Shown in pieces: positions 1 through 9,574 of a DNA stretch of 43,260 nucleotides (position 1 is the first letter of the stretch; every line of letters begins with the position of its first letter). The notes under the pieces are model-generated. The model made no database searches and was not told where the DNA came from. It saw only the letters and a list, made by a program, of their open reading frames with translations. The position numbers and the translations under genes were made by a program. This DNA is from Pseudomonadota bacterium. GTDB taxonomy: Bacteria > Pseudomonadota > Gammaproteobacteria > Burkholderiales > Burkholderiaceae_C. The stretch spans positions 1 through 43,260 of the forward strand of contig JAUNUR010000022.1 of NCBI GenBank assembly GCA_030538085.1. Reading direction: 5' to 3'.

Positions 1-3000
1 CGCTGTGCTGGTGGATTGGGCTTGGCCCTTGTCGCTGCCAAAGCCCACGCTGCGGCTCAGGTTGTGCTGGCCCTGACCATCACCCTGGCCTTGGCTGATA
101 CCCACGCCCACTTGCACGCCGCTGCCTTGGTAGCGGGCACTGTTGTGCATGTCCTGCAGCGTGATGCCGCCTTGGGATTCAAAGCGGTTGTTGCCTTCGT
201 CCACGGCTTTTTGCGTGCTGGTGATTTGCGCGCCGGTCAGTGCCGTCTTGCCTTTGACCTGGATGTCGAAGCCGCCATCGCCTGCGCGAATGGCCGTTTG
301 CTCGCCTACCGATTGGTATTGGCTGTCGATGTGGGTTTTGCCGGCGCTGAGGCTGGCGCCGGTGAGGCCGGTGGGGCCGACGGTGAGGCTGCCGCCCACG
401 TTCTTGCTGTTGGCTTTGTATTGGCTGCTGCCCTGCAGGCTTTGGCCGATCAGGTCGCCGCCTATGTCGGCTTTGACGGTCTGGCCTGCCAGCACGGCGC
501 CTTCGAGCCGGGTGTCGCCGCCGCTTTGCAGGGTGAGGGTGTTGCCGGCGCTGAGTTGGCTGTTGGCGTGGGTCAGGCTTTGGCTTGCGCCTTGGCCTTG
601 GCCTTTGCTGGCGCTCAAGGTGACGCCGCCCATGCCCAGGCCGATGCTGGCGCTGCTGGAGTTGTTGCGGCTGCTGTCTTCGCTGCCGTGTTGGGCCGCT
701 TGCAGTTGGATGCGGTTGTCTGCGACGAGGGTGGCGTTGCCGCCGGCCTGGATGGCGCTGCCGGTGATGGTGATGTTGCTGTCCTGACCGCCTCCGGTGG
801 CTTTGAGGCGCACGTTGCCGCCAGCGGCGATGGTGCTGGCGTCGCTGCCGCTGGATTGCTGGGATTGGCTGGATTGGCTTTGGCTGGTGCCCAGGCTGAT
901 GGAGAGGTTGGCGCTGCTGGCGGGGTTGGTCAGGGCGCCCTGGATGGCGCCAGCGTTGTTGTAGATGTTGGCGGCGGCGGCTGCGGCGCCCAGCGCTTGC
1001 ATGCGGGCACTGCCGGTGTTGCCCATGGCCTGGCCGAGTTGGACGGTGGTTTGGGCGGCGTTGATGAGGGGGCTGCCCACGCTCACGCTCAGGCCGCTTT
1101 GCTTGAACTTTTGCTGGCTCTGGCTGCTGGCGCTGGTGCGTTCGGCTTCGATGTCGATGCGTTTGGCGCTGACGTCGATGTCGCCCTTCGGGGCGGTGAG
1201 GCGGCTGCCGGTTTGCTGGTAGTGGTTGCCGGCGGTGATGCTGACGTGGCCGTCGATGGCGCCCACGGTGCTGGCGGCGCTGCCGCTGGCCTGGCTCTGG
1301 GTGTCGGTGGATTGTTGTTTGCGGCCCAGGGTGATGCCCATGCCGCCGGAGCCGAACAGGCCCGATTGCTTGGTTTCAGAGAAGTGGCTTTGTTCGGTGT
1401 GGGTGGCCGCGGCGGTGATGCGCACGTCGTGGCCGGCGCTCAGGGTGGTGCCTTGGTCGCCGATGACTTCCGAGCCCTTGATGCTGAGGTCGTGGCCGGC
1501 GTCGATGCTCACGCGCTGGCCGCCCAGACTGCTGGCGATGGCGCTGGTGCTGGCGGTGTCGTCGCGCCGCGTGCTGCTGCGGCTGCCCAGCAGGCCGCTG
1601 CGCTTGCTGTAGTAGGCGCTGCTGGCGGTTTCGGTGGCGCTGCCGGATTCGATGTTCACGTTCCGTCCGGCGCTGGCTTGGAGGTGGCCTGCGGCCTGGA
1701 CGCTGGAGGCGTGTACGTTCAGGTCGCTGCCGGCCTTCAGCCGGGTGTCGCCGGCGCTTTGCAGCTGGCTGCCGATTTCGCCGCTGGCGCTCCAGTTCAG
1801 GTGGTTGCGGCTGTCGTGGCGGATGTTCTGCTGCTGGCCGACGTTGACGGCGCCGATGTTCAGGTGCTGGCCGGCGTCGATGACGGTGGCGGCGTTGGTG
1901 TTGCGGTTGTTGATCTGGGCGCCGCTCAGGTGGATGTCGCGGCCTGCTTGTACGAGCAGGGCGGCAGAGCCTGGTTCGCCATCGGAGGTGGTGACGTACA
2001 GACCGGCGACGCGGTCGATGCCGGTGTGGCTGTAGCCGTTGTGGGCGTCGCCGCCCGCGCTGGAGCGGGTGGTGGTGGTGAGGTGGATGTCGCGTCCGGC
2101 CTGGGCGAGCAAGGTGTCGCGGGCTTCGACGGCGCCGCCGGTGACATGGATGTCGCGCGTGGCGTGCAGGCCGACGGCGGCGGCGCTGATGCGTCCGCCC
2201 ACGTTCTGGAGGTCCTGGGCGCCAAGGTTGACGATGTGGCGCCCGGCGATGGTGCCGCTGTTGCTCAGATCGCCCGTGAGTGTCATTTGCACGTTGTGGC
2301 CGCTGATGAGGGCGCCGGTGGGCTGCAGGTCGTCCGCGCGCAGTACCACGTAGACCTGTGGCACCAGCACGTTCTGGCGCGTGCCGTCGGACAGGGTGAC
2401 GGGGCGCTCGACGAGCCAGACGATGTCGCTGGTGAGCTGGGCGATCTGCTGGGGCGCCAGCGCGATGCCGGGGCGGATGCCGTGCGCGCGCGCGAAGGTC
2501 ACGCCGGCGTCCATCAGCGCCTTGTATTGCTCGTCATCGCCTCGGTGATCGCCCGCGAAGCGCCGGCCGGTGAGCTGGCCGATCTGGTCGCGGATGAGGC
2601 CTTGCTCGTAGAAGCCGTCGCCCAGGCGCTTGTGGGTGCGGGCGGGGTCGATGTCCAGCGCGCGCAGCATGTAGTCCGAGCTGAGCCACTGGCGGTAGCT
2701 GGTGAACCGCGGGTCGGTTTCGATCAGCGGGGCGTGGCCGCGACCGGCGTGCACGGTGAACAGGCTGCTGCTGGGCAACTGGATGGCCGGCGGCGAGGTG
2801 CGCGCGATCAGCGGGCCTTGCGCGCTGCCGCCGGGCAGCTTGACTTCGAGGGGCGGGGGCGTGCCACCGGCTGAGGCGGTGTCGACGGGCAGGCCCACGG
2901 CGACGGGCCGGGGGCCGCTGGCGCCTGGCGCGTTCAGGGCCAGCAGCGCTTGGGTGGCTTGCGAGGCCGCGCCGCTGGCGGCGGTGGACAGGGCGCCGTG

Positions 3001-6000
3001 CTGCTGCCTGCCATGGCCGGGGCCTTGACTGCCCAGGGCTTGCACGTGCTGGCCGCCGTTGGTGTTGCCCGCCACGGTGGCGGTGCTGGTGACGTTGGCG
3101 AACGGCTGGTAGACCAGCGTGTCGAGCTTGAAGGTGGTGGTGGCGGTGTGGGTGTAGGCGGTGGTTTTGCCGGGTTTCTTTTTTTGTTTATCTCCCTTGG
3201 GAATCCCGCTGTATCTCCAGTGGAAATCAGTCGCCAACCCCGTGGTGGTAACGCGCTGGGTGCCATCGGTGGCCGCGTTGTTGGCGCTGCCGCCGGCCAC
3301 CTGGATGGCGCCGCCGGCGATCACGGAGCTGTCGGTGTTGTTCAGGTTGCCGTTGACGCTGATGCCGCCGCCAGCGCGGATGCGCCCAGGGTCGGTGCTG
3401 GCCACCTGGTCCTTGTACGTGGTCTGCGTGAGTCCATGCAGCAAGGTGTAGTCGCGAAGCCGGGCGGTGGTTCGGTTGTTCTCGGCATTGGTGGCGGTGA
3501 TGATCTGGTTCAGCTTGATCGCGGCGTCGTGCCAGGCTTTCTGGTCGGCGCGGTAGGCGGCCATGGCCGCGTCGTAGCCGGCCTTGTTCGAGCCGGCAAC
3601 CCAGATGGGGTAAGTGCCGCCGCCAGAGCCGTCTACCCCGATGTCAAAGCCGATCCGGGCGCCAAAGTCGGTGGGCTTGGGCAGGGCCACGGCTTGAGCC
3701 GGTGGCGGCTGCACGCCGTGTTGCTGGTAGCGGAGCGAGTTGCGCGGCTCGTAGTAGGCCGGCACGGTATGGCAGTTGCCATCGAAGTGGCAAGATTGCT
3801 GGGGCGCCTTGTAGGCCGGGGGCAAGTGGATGCCAAAGCGGTCGGGATGCACCACGCGGTACAGCGCGCCATCTGGGTCGCCGACTTCGCGGAACCACTT
3901 GGCTTCTTCTGGTGCCCCGCCCGGCGCGGCATACATGTCGGCCTGGGCCTGCGTGCCTTGCGGCACCTGGGCGTTGATGGTCAAACCGGCATTGGTGTTG
4001 TTGACGTTGGCGGCGTTCAGGTGCATGCCGCCCAGCGCTTCGATGCTGGCGCCGTGGTTGTGGATGGCGCCGGCTTGCACGGCGCTGGCCTGGCCCTGGC
4101 CGTCCAGGGCGCCGGAGATGTTCAACTGGCCCAGGCTGAGCAGCGTGGCGCCCGCGGTGTTGTGGACGGTGTGCGCGCCGATGTCCAGCCGCTGGCGCGC
4201 GGCGATGGTGGCGCTTTGGCGCACGCCCGTGCTGGTGTCGGCCTGGTTGTGCAGGGTGCCGGCGCGCACCGAGACCTGGTCGCCATAGATGCGGCCAGTG
4301 CCCGTGTTGTTCAGCGTGGCGGCGCCGACTTCGGTGTGGGCGCCGTCGATCAGGCCCCGGTTGGTCAGCGTGTTGCTGGCGGTGACGGTGGTCTTGCCGT
4401 GCGAGGTGATGCTGGCGCCGGCCTGGTTGTCGATGTTGCTGGCGCTGACGCTGACACCGCTGCCGCCCAGGATTTGGCCCTGGTTGACGATGTCGCCCTG
4501 GCTCGACAGCGTGAGCTGGCCGTTGGCGCTGAGTTCGCCACCGGCGCCGAGGGTGTAGCTGCCGCGCAGGGCCAGTTCCAGGTCACGGTCGGACAGGAGC
4601 TTGCCGTCGCCGGTGACGGTGGTGTTGCGCAGGGCCAGCAATTGGCCGGCATGCAGGGTGCCGCCGGTGTTGGTGATGGCGGCGCTGTCCGTGACGGCCA
4701 ATGTCTGGCCGGCGGTCATCTGGCCCTGCTGGTTGTGCAGAGCGCCCGTGGTGGTGGCCGACAGGTTGCCGCCGGCCGTGAGCCGGCCCGCGCGGTTGTC
4801 GATGTCGGCCGCGCCGGCGGTGATGGTGAGGTTGCTGTCCTTGGCGTGCACGGCGCCGCCGCCGTTGTCCAGACCGGTGCCGCTGGCGGCGGTGGTTTTT
4901 AAGCCGATGTGCTGATCGGCGGTGATGGTTCCCGACTGGTTGAGGATGCGCGCGGCGTGCAGGTCCAACGGGCCCTTGGCGCCGATGTAGCCGCCGCTGG
5001 CGTTGTCGATCTGCCCGCCCTGGGCGTCGGCGTGCAGGCTGCCAGCGGCCAGCAGGCCACCCTTGTCGCCGGACTGGCGGTTGACGATGTCCTGGCCGTG
5101 GGTGCGCAGCACCAGGGCGCCGCCCGCCTGGACGGTGGTGATGGTGCCGGCCTGGCTGTTGTCGAGCCGGCCGCTGTCGATGCTCAGGTGCTGGCGGGCG
5201 GCGATGCTGCCGCCCTGGTTGTCCACGGCTTGCCACTGGCCGGCCGCGTCACGGCTTTGCAGTACCAGGGCGTCGGCGCTGAGCTTGCCGCCGGCATTGT
5301 TCACGCCGGCCGCTTGCACCACGGCGGCGCCGTTGCCGGCCACGCTGCCGCCCTGGTTGTGCAGGGCCGCGCCGCTGGCGAGCGTTAGCTCGCCCTGGCT
5401 GCCGATGTGGCCACCGGCGCGGTTGTCGATGGCGCCGGTGCCGCGCACGTTCAGCGTGCCCACCTTGTTCTTGCCGGCCTGCAGCAGGCCGGCGGTGTTG
5501 TCGATGGCGCCGGTGACGTCGATGCGGGCATCGCCATGGCTGGAGAGGCTGCCTCGCTGGTTGTGCAGCCCGGCGCTGGCGGTCACGTGCAGCGGTCCGC
5601 TGGCGAACACGGCGGCGCCGTCCTGGTTGCTGATGGCGCCGGCCTGGATGCCCAGCGCGCCGGCGCTGGCCACCAGTTGGCCGGCGTCGTTGCGCAGGCT
5701 TTGGCGCTGCGTGTCGATGGCGAGCGTGCCGCCGGAGATGGTGCCCCGGCTGTTGTTCAGGGCCTGGCTGGTGATGGCGATGTCGGTCTTGGCGGCCACC
5801 GTGCCGTTCTGGTTGTCGAAGTCGCCGGTCTGGACGGTGACGGCGTCGGTGACGGAGCCGATGCGGCCTTTCGCATCGTTGCGCAGGCTGCCGGTGTTCA
5901 GGCGCACCGCCTCGGCGGCGGTGATTTGTCCGTTCGTGTTGGTGGCGTCGCCAGTGGTGGCGAGGGTGAGCGTGCGCGCCGACAGCACCTTGCCGGCGCT

Positions 6001-9000
6001 GTTGTCCAGGCTGGCGGCCTGTGCTTGCAGCGCGCCGGTGGCCTGGGCCCGGCCCGACTGGTTGACCCAGCCACCGGCCTTGAGTTGCAGGTCGCCGCCC
6101 GCGAGCAGTCCACCGTCATCGAGGTTGTGGGTGTTGGCGAGCGTCTGGCCGTGCGTGTCGATGTTCAGGTTCTGTTTGGCCTGCACCAGGCCGCCTTCGT
6201 TGTTCAGCGCACCGCTTTGAATGTCCAGAACCCCGGTGCCGGACACCAGCTTGCCGCGCTGGTTGTTCAGGCTTTGCTGGTGCGTGTCGATGTGCAGGGT
6301 GCTGCCGATGATCTGGCCAGCCGTGTTGTCCAGGGACCGCGAGCCAACACGGGTGGCGGTCTGGGCGGTGATGAGGCCGCCCTGGTTGTTCAGCGCGCCG
6401 GTGTCCACCGTCACGCTGTCGCGGGCCGAGCTGATCTGCCCGCGCTGGTCGTTGGACAGGCTGGCGCTGGTGATCCGTACCTGTTCGTTGGCCTGCAGCT
6501 TGCCGCCGGTGTTGACGACAGCTTGCGCGCCCTGCACGCGCAGTGCCTGGCCGGCCAGCAGCTGGCCCTGGCTGTTGTCGATGCTGGATGCGGCCACGAC
6601 GGCGATGTCGCGCGAGGCCTGTACCGCGCCTTGCGCGTTCTTGATCGGGCCGCCGGCCTGTATCGTCACGTCGGACAGGACGGTGCGTGCCGGCGCGCTG
6701 GCGGTGGCGGCGACCGTGCCGCCGGCCTGGATGCGGCCACCGCTGTTGTCCAGCGCGCCCGTGGTCAGCGTGGCGTGGCCGGCGGCGCTGATCTGTCCGC
6801 CCTGGGTATTGCCCAGTGCCTGGTTGTGGGTGTTCAGCGTCAGCGTGGTGGCCGCTTGCACGGCGCCGCCCTGGTTGTGCAGGGCGCCGCTGGCGATGTC
6901 GATGGCGCCGCTGCCGGCGGTGAGCTTGCCCTGGCGGTTGGTCAGGGCTTGCCGCTGGGTGTTGATCGACAGCGTGGCGCCGCGGATCTGGCCTTGGGTG
7001 TTGTCCAGCGCCTGCGTGCTCAGGGTGGCGCCCTTGGCGGCGGTGATGGCGCCGCCCTGGTTGTTCAGCGCGCCGGTGTTCAACCGGACGTCGCCCGTGC
7101 TGGAGTGGATGCGCCCCTTCTGGTCGTTGATCGTGCTGGCGCTGGCAAGGCTCAGCGCCTGGTTGGCGCCGATTTGCCCGCCGGTGTTGATGAGCGCGCC
7201 CGTGCCTTGCAGCGTGAGCGTCTCTTGCGCCAGCAACTGGCCCTGGCTGTTGTCGAATTCGCCGGTGCGGGCGGTGAGGCCGCGCCGCGCGGTGATGCCG
7301 CCATCGACGTTGTTGACTGCTCCTGCGTTCAGGGTCAGCGCGCCCTGGCTGGAGACGGCGCCACCCTGGCCGTTGAGCAGGCGTTGACTGGCGTTCACGG
7401 TCATGGTGCCGGCGCCGCTTTGGCGGAGCTGGCCACCAGTGTTGTCCAGCACGCCGGTGCTCAGGGTGAGGGTTTTGTCGGCGGCGGTGCTGGCTGTCTG
7501 GATACTGCCGCCGCGATTGCTGATCGACTCGCCAGCCTGCACCGTGAGCTTGCCGCTGTTGCTGCTGATGCGGCCGCCTTTGTCTCCGATGGCACTGTTG
7601 TCCAGCGTCAGGCTGGTGAGTGTGACATCGCCTTCGGCAGCCAGGGTGGCGGCCTGGTTCACGATGCCTTGTTGCACCGTGGCGACCAGATTTCCGGTCG
7701 TGGTGATCTGGCCGCGTGTGTTGTCCAGATGCCGGGCATGGAGTTGCAAGTCGGACTGGATGGCCATCTTGCCGTCGCGATTGCTCAACTGGTCCAGATT
7801 GTTCTGCAATGTCTGTGCATTCAGGCGGCCACCGCTGTTGTCCAGCTTGCCTTGGACGTCCAGCGCGCGTACTTGCACGGTGCCGCTGTTGGTCAGGCGC
7901 TGGGTGACGGTGAGGTCGGTGGCGCCATTGGCGACGATCTGGCCGCCGGCGTTGTCCAGGTGGCTGGCGATGGCGATCTGGCCGGCGGCCAGGGGGGCGG
8001 CCACGCCGGGCACTGGCCGGGTGGCGGCTCCGCCGGTGGAGGTGCTGGGCGCGGTGGTGGGTGACGCGGGGGTGGCGGGCGTGGCGCCGGTGCCAGGCTG
8101 GCCGGGCGTGCCACCAGTACCGGTGCCGGGGGGCACGGGCTGGGCGCCCAGTACGCCGCTTTGTCCGTCGTGCGTGGTGTTGCTGAGGGTTTGCGCGTTG
8201 ACGGACAGTTGCTGCGAGCCGCTTTGGCTGATCTTGCCGCTGGTGTTGGTCAGGTTGCCAGCGCCAATGTCCAGGCGGGCGGCCTCCAGTGTGCCCTGGC
8301 TGTTGTCCAGGTCGGTGGCGCGCGCGTGCAGCTCGCGCGCGGCGTTGATGGTGCCGCTGTTGCGCAGGGCGCCGCTGTCGCTGATCCGCACGTCGGCCTG
8401 GCTGGCGATGGTGCCGCTGTTGGCGAGGCCACGGCCATGGGTGTCGATGACGACGTGCTGGCCGGCGGCGGTGGCGCCGAGGGTGCCGCTGTTGGTGAGC
8501 AGGCCGTCGGCGCTCAGGCTGACTTGGCCGGCGCTGGCGCCGATGGCTCCGGCGTTGCGCACGCCCACGCCGGCTTCGGTGCCGATGAGCACGATCTTGC
8601 CGGCGTACATGCCGCCGAGTTTGCTGACGTCCAGGGCGAATTGGGGCTGGCCCGGCGCGCCCTGGCCGGTGGCCTGGATGTCGGCCCGGCCTGCCTGGCC
8701 GCCGCTGGCGGCCACGGTGTTCTGGCCGGTGATGACGGCCAGGTCCTTGGCCCAGACGCCGGCGTTGAGCTGGGCGGCGCGCGCCAGGATGCCGGTGTAG
8801 TCGGTCAGGCTGGCGTCCAGGCCCTTGCCGCCGATGGTGATGGTGCCGCGCTCGACCCGGTAGCCGTCCAGGCTACCGCCCTGGCCCAGTTGCGGCGTGC
8901 CGGTGGTCAGGATGGCGCGGCTGGCGTTGATGAAGCCGCCGCCTTCGATGTTGATGCCGGCGGGGTTGGCGATGACGAGTTCGGCCCGCTGGCCGGCGAT

Positions 9001-9492
9001 TTCGACGTAGCCCTTGATCTGGCTGGGGTTGGCGCTGTTGACTTCGTTGAGGATGATGCGCGCCGGGCCCTTGGCCAGCCAGGGGTTGCCTTGCACCCAG
9101 CCGCCCAACTGGCTTTGCACGTTGCCACGGCTGTTGTTGAGGATGGCACCCTGGCCGCCGACGTCGAACTGGCTGTAGGTGTTGCGGCTGACGCCGGCGG
9201 CGCTGGGGGTCTGGATGTTGACCACGGGCACGCCGTTGGGCGCGGCCAGCACGGTGGGGCGCTGCGGGCCGGGGGCGTTGGGGTCGGCCACGATCTGCGC
9301 CTGCGCCAGCGAGGCAGTCAAGGCGGCGGTGGCGCAGCCCAGCACCAGCGGGCCCAGGGCCAAGGGGCGCGATGCGCGGCTTTCGCCGCCCGCGGTGGCG
9401 CTGCCCTTGGCCTGGGACTTGGCGGTTTCGGCCACCGCCATGTATTGCCCGCGTGAACGGTTGAAGATGATGCGGTGGTGCTGTTGGTTCAT
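1..9492 (-). CDS. Giant two-partner secretion exoprotein, FHA/CdiA-like (TpsA), C-terminus outside window
   Basis: Secreted filamentous adhesin or contact-dependent toxin carrier, exported by the TpsB protein encoded just upstream. From ATG at 9492 the frame is open for at least 3164 codons to the window edge. Residues 1-25 form an extended signal peptide region (HRIIFNRSRGQYMAVAE), followed by a hydrophobic core and a likely cut after Ala65. The TPS domain carries VVNIQTP (90-96), NPWL and ILNEVN (136-152) and VIANPAGI (173-180). Beta-helix repeats rich in L-N-N-x-x-G run from about 300 to 1830. A Tyr/Pro-rich stretch lies near 1845-2010. A conserved ETDPRF / SSDYML / LGDGFYEQ segment lies near 2255-2290. 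FHA-2 repeats (SKRSGLLGS, KQSGLFGSGGMG) run from about 2400 onward. This order matches CdiA-type proteins, but the toxin/immunity part is not visible, so a plain adhesin is equally possible. No clear Shine-Dalgarno precedes the start; the ESPR motif fixes it. Confidence 0.93.
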   Translation of the reverse strand, partial: MNQQHHRIIFNRSRGQYMAVAETAKSQAKGSATAGGESRASRPLALGPLVLGCATAALTASLAQAQIVADPNAPGPQRPTVLAAPNGVPVVNIQTPSAAGVSRNTYSQFDVGGQGAILNNSRGNVQSQLGGWVQGNPWLAKGPARIILNEVNSANPSQIKGYVEIAGQRAELVIANPAGINIEGGGFINASRAILTTGTPQLGQGGSLDGYRVERGTITIGGKGLDASLTDYTGILARAAQLNAGVWAKDLAVITGQNTVAASGGQAGRADIQATGQGAPGQPQFALDVSKLGGMYAGKIVLIGTEAGVGVRNAGAIGASAGQVSLSADGLLTNSGTLGATAAGQHVVIDTHGRGLANSGTIASQADVRISDSGALRNSGTINAARELHARATDLDNSQGTLEAARLDIGAGNLTNTSGKISQSGSQQLSVNAQTLSNTTHDGQSGVLGAQPVPPGTGTGGTPGQPGTGATPATPASPTTAPSTSTGGAATRPVPGVAAPLAAGQIAIASHLDNAGGQIVANGATDLTVTQRLTNSGTVQVRALDVQGKLDNSGGRLNAQTLQNNLDQLSNRDGKMAIQSDLQLHARHLDNTRGQITTTGNLVATVQQGIVNQAATLAAEGDVTLTSLTLDNSAIGDKGGRISSNSGKLTVQAGESISNRGGSIQTASTAADKTLTLSTGVLDNTGGQLRQSGAGTMTVNASQRLLNGQGGAVSSQGALTLNAGAVNNVDGGITARRGLTARTGEFDNSQGQLLAQETLTLQGTGALINTGGQIGANQALSLASASTINDQKGRIHSSTGDVRLNTGALNNQGGAITAAKGATLSTQALDNTQGQIRGATLSINTQRQALTNRQGKLTAGSGAIDIASGALHNQGGAVQAATTLTLNTHNQALGNTQGGQISAAGHATLTTGALDNSGGRIQAGGTVAATASAPARTVLSDVTIQAGGPIKNAQGAVQASRDIAVVAASSIDNSQGQLLAGQALRVQGAQAVVNTGGKLQANEQVRITSASLSNDQRGQISSARDSVTVDTGALNNQGGLITAQTATRVGSRSLDNTAGQIIGSTLHIDTHQQSLNNQRGKLVSGTGVLDIQSGALNNEGGLVQAKQNLNIDTHGQTLANTHNLDDGGLLAGGDLQLKAGGWVNQSGRAQATGALQAQAASLDNSAGKVLSARTLTLATTGDATNTNGQITAAEAVRLNTGSLRNDAKGRIGSVTDAVTVQTGDFDNQNGTVAAKTDIAITSQALNNSRGTISGGTLAIDTQRQSLRNDAGQLVASAGALGIQAGAISNQDGAAVFASGPLHVTASAGLHNQRGSLSSHGDARIDVTGAIDNTAGLLQAGKNKVGTLNVRGTGAIDNRAGGHIGSQGELTLASGAALHNQGGSVAGNGAAVVQAAGVNNAGGKLSADALVLQSRDAAGQWQAVDNQGGSIAARQHLSIDSGRLDNSQAGTITTVQAGGALVLRTHGQDIVNRQSGDKGGLLAAGSLHADAQGGQIDNASGGYIGAKGPLDLHAARILNQSGTITADQHIGLKTTAASGTGLDNGGGAVHAKDSNLTITAGAADIDNRAGRLTAGGNLSATTTGALHNQQGQMTAGQTLAVTDSAAITNTGGTLHAGQLLALRNTTVTGDGKLLSDRDLELALRGSYTLGAGGELSANGQLTLSSQGDIVNQGQILGGSGVSVSASNIDNQAGASITSHGKTTVTASNTLTNRGLIDGAHTEVGAATLNNTGTGRIYGDQVSVRAGTLHNQADTSTGVRQSATIAARQRLDIGAHTVHNTAGATLLSLGQLNISGALDGQGQASAVQAGAIHNHGASIEALGGMHLNAANVNNTNAGLTINAQVPQGTQAQADMYAAPGGAPEEAKWFREVGDPDGALYRVVHPDRFGIHLPPAYKAPQQSCHFDGNCHTVPAYYEPRNSLRYQQHGVQPPPAQAVALPKPTDFGARIGFDIGVDGSGGGTYPIWVAGSNKAGYDAAMAAYRADQKAWHDAAIKLNQIITATNAENNRTTARLRDYTLLHGLTQTTYKDQVASTDPGRIRAGGGISVNGNLNNTDSSVIAGGAIQVAGGSANNAATDGTQRVTTTGLATDFHWRYSGIPKGDKQKKKPGKTTAYTHTATTTFKLDTLVYQPFANVTSTATVAGNTNGGQHVQALGSQGPGHGRQQHGALSTAASGAASQATQALLALNAPGASGPRPVAVGLPVDTASAGGTPPPLEVKLPGGSAQGPLIARTSPPAIQLPSSSLFTVHAGRGHAPLIETDPRFTSYRQWLSSDYMLRALDIDPARTHKRLGDGFYEQGLIRDQIGQLTGRRFAGDHRGDDEQYKALMDAGVTFARAHGIRPGIALAPQQIAQLTSDIVWLVERPVTLSDGTRQNVLVPQVYVVLRADDLQPTGALISGHNVQMTLTGDLSNSGTIAGRHIVNLGAQDLQNVGGRISAAAVGLHATRDIHVTGGAVEARDTLLAQAGRDIHLTTTTRSSAGGDAHNGYSHTGIDRVAGLYVTTSDGEPGSAALLVQAGRDIHLSGAQINNRNTNAATVIDAGQHLNIGAVNVGQQQNIRHDSRNHLNWSASGEIGSQLQSAGDTRLKAGSDLNVHASSVQAAGHLQASAGRNVNIESGSATETASSAYYSKRSGLLGSRSSTRRDDTASTSAIASSLGGQRVSIDAGHDLSIKGSEVIGDQGTTLSAGHDVRITAAATHTEQSHFSETKQSGLFGSGGMGITLGRKQQSTDTQSQASGSAASTVGAIDGHVSITAGNHYQQTGSRLTAPKGDIDVSAKRIDIEAERTSASSQSQQKFKQSGLSVSVGSPLINAAQTTVQLGQAMGNTGSARMQALGAAAAAANIYNNAGAIQGALTNPASSANLSISLGTSQSQSSQSQQSSGSDASTIAAGGNVRLKATGGGQDSNITITGSAIQAGGNATLVADNRIQLQAAQHGSEDSSRNNSSSASIGLGMGGVTLSASKGQGQGASQSLTHANSQLSAGNTLTLQSGGDTRLEGAVLAGQTVKADIGGDLIGQSLQGSSQYKANSKNVGGSLTVGPTGLTGASLSAGKTHIDSQYQSVGEQTAIRAGDGGFDIQVKGKTALTGAQITSTQKAVDEGNNRFESQGGITLQDMHNSARYQGSGVQVGVGISQGQGDGQGQHNLSRSVGFGSDKGQAQSTSTA

Positions 9493-9548
9493 GGGGTGGG
9501 CTCGCGAAGTCGGGGGTCGATGAAGAGGCGGTGATGAAGTGCGTGCGG

Positions 9549-9569
9549 GCGGGCACCGGGCGTGCCCGC
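9549..9569 (-). promoter_or_regulatory. Hairpin in the tpsB-tpsA gap
   Basis: Perfect 8-bp arms GCGGGCAC / GTGCCCGC with a 5-nt loop lie 5 bases past the tpsB stop and about 57 bases before the tpsA start. There is no T-tract, so it is not a strong terminator. It could reduce read-through or stabilise the tpsB message 3' end. The role is inferred. Confidence 0.35.
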
Positions 9570-9574
9570 GCCGC

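Noticed and set aside
16-9456. Very long plus-strand open frames (up to 952 codons) across the exoprotein region
   Set aside because: They are in exact codon register with the minus-strand tpsA and arise because its GC-rich codons rarely give stops in reverse. Their products are low-complexity Ala/Gly/Val strings, while the minus strand encodes clear TPS, FHA and CdiA-type motifs.
8873-9556. Minus-strand 227-codon frame over the tpsA start
   Set aside because: Different frame from tpsA, Arg/Pro/Gln-rich, no domain; shadow of the TPS-domain coding region.
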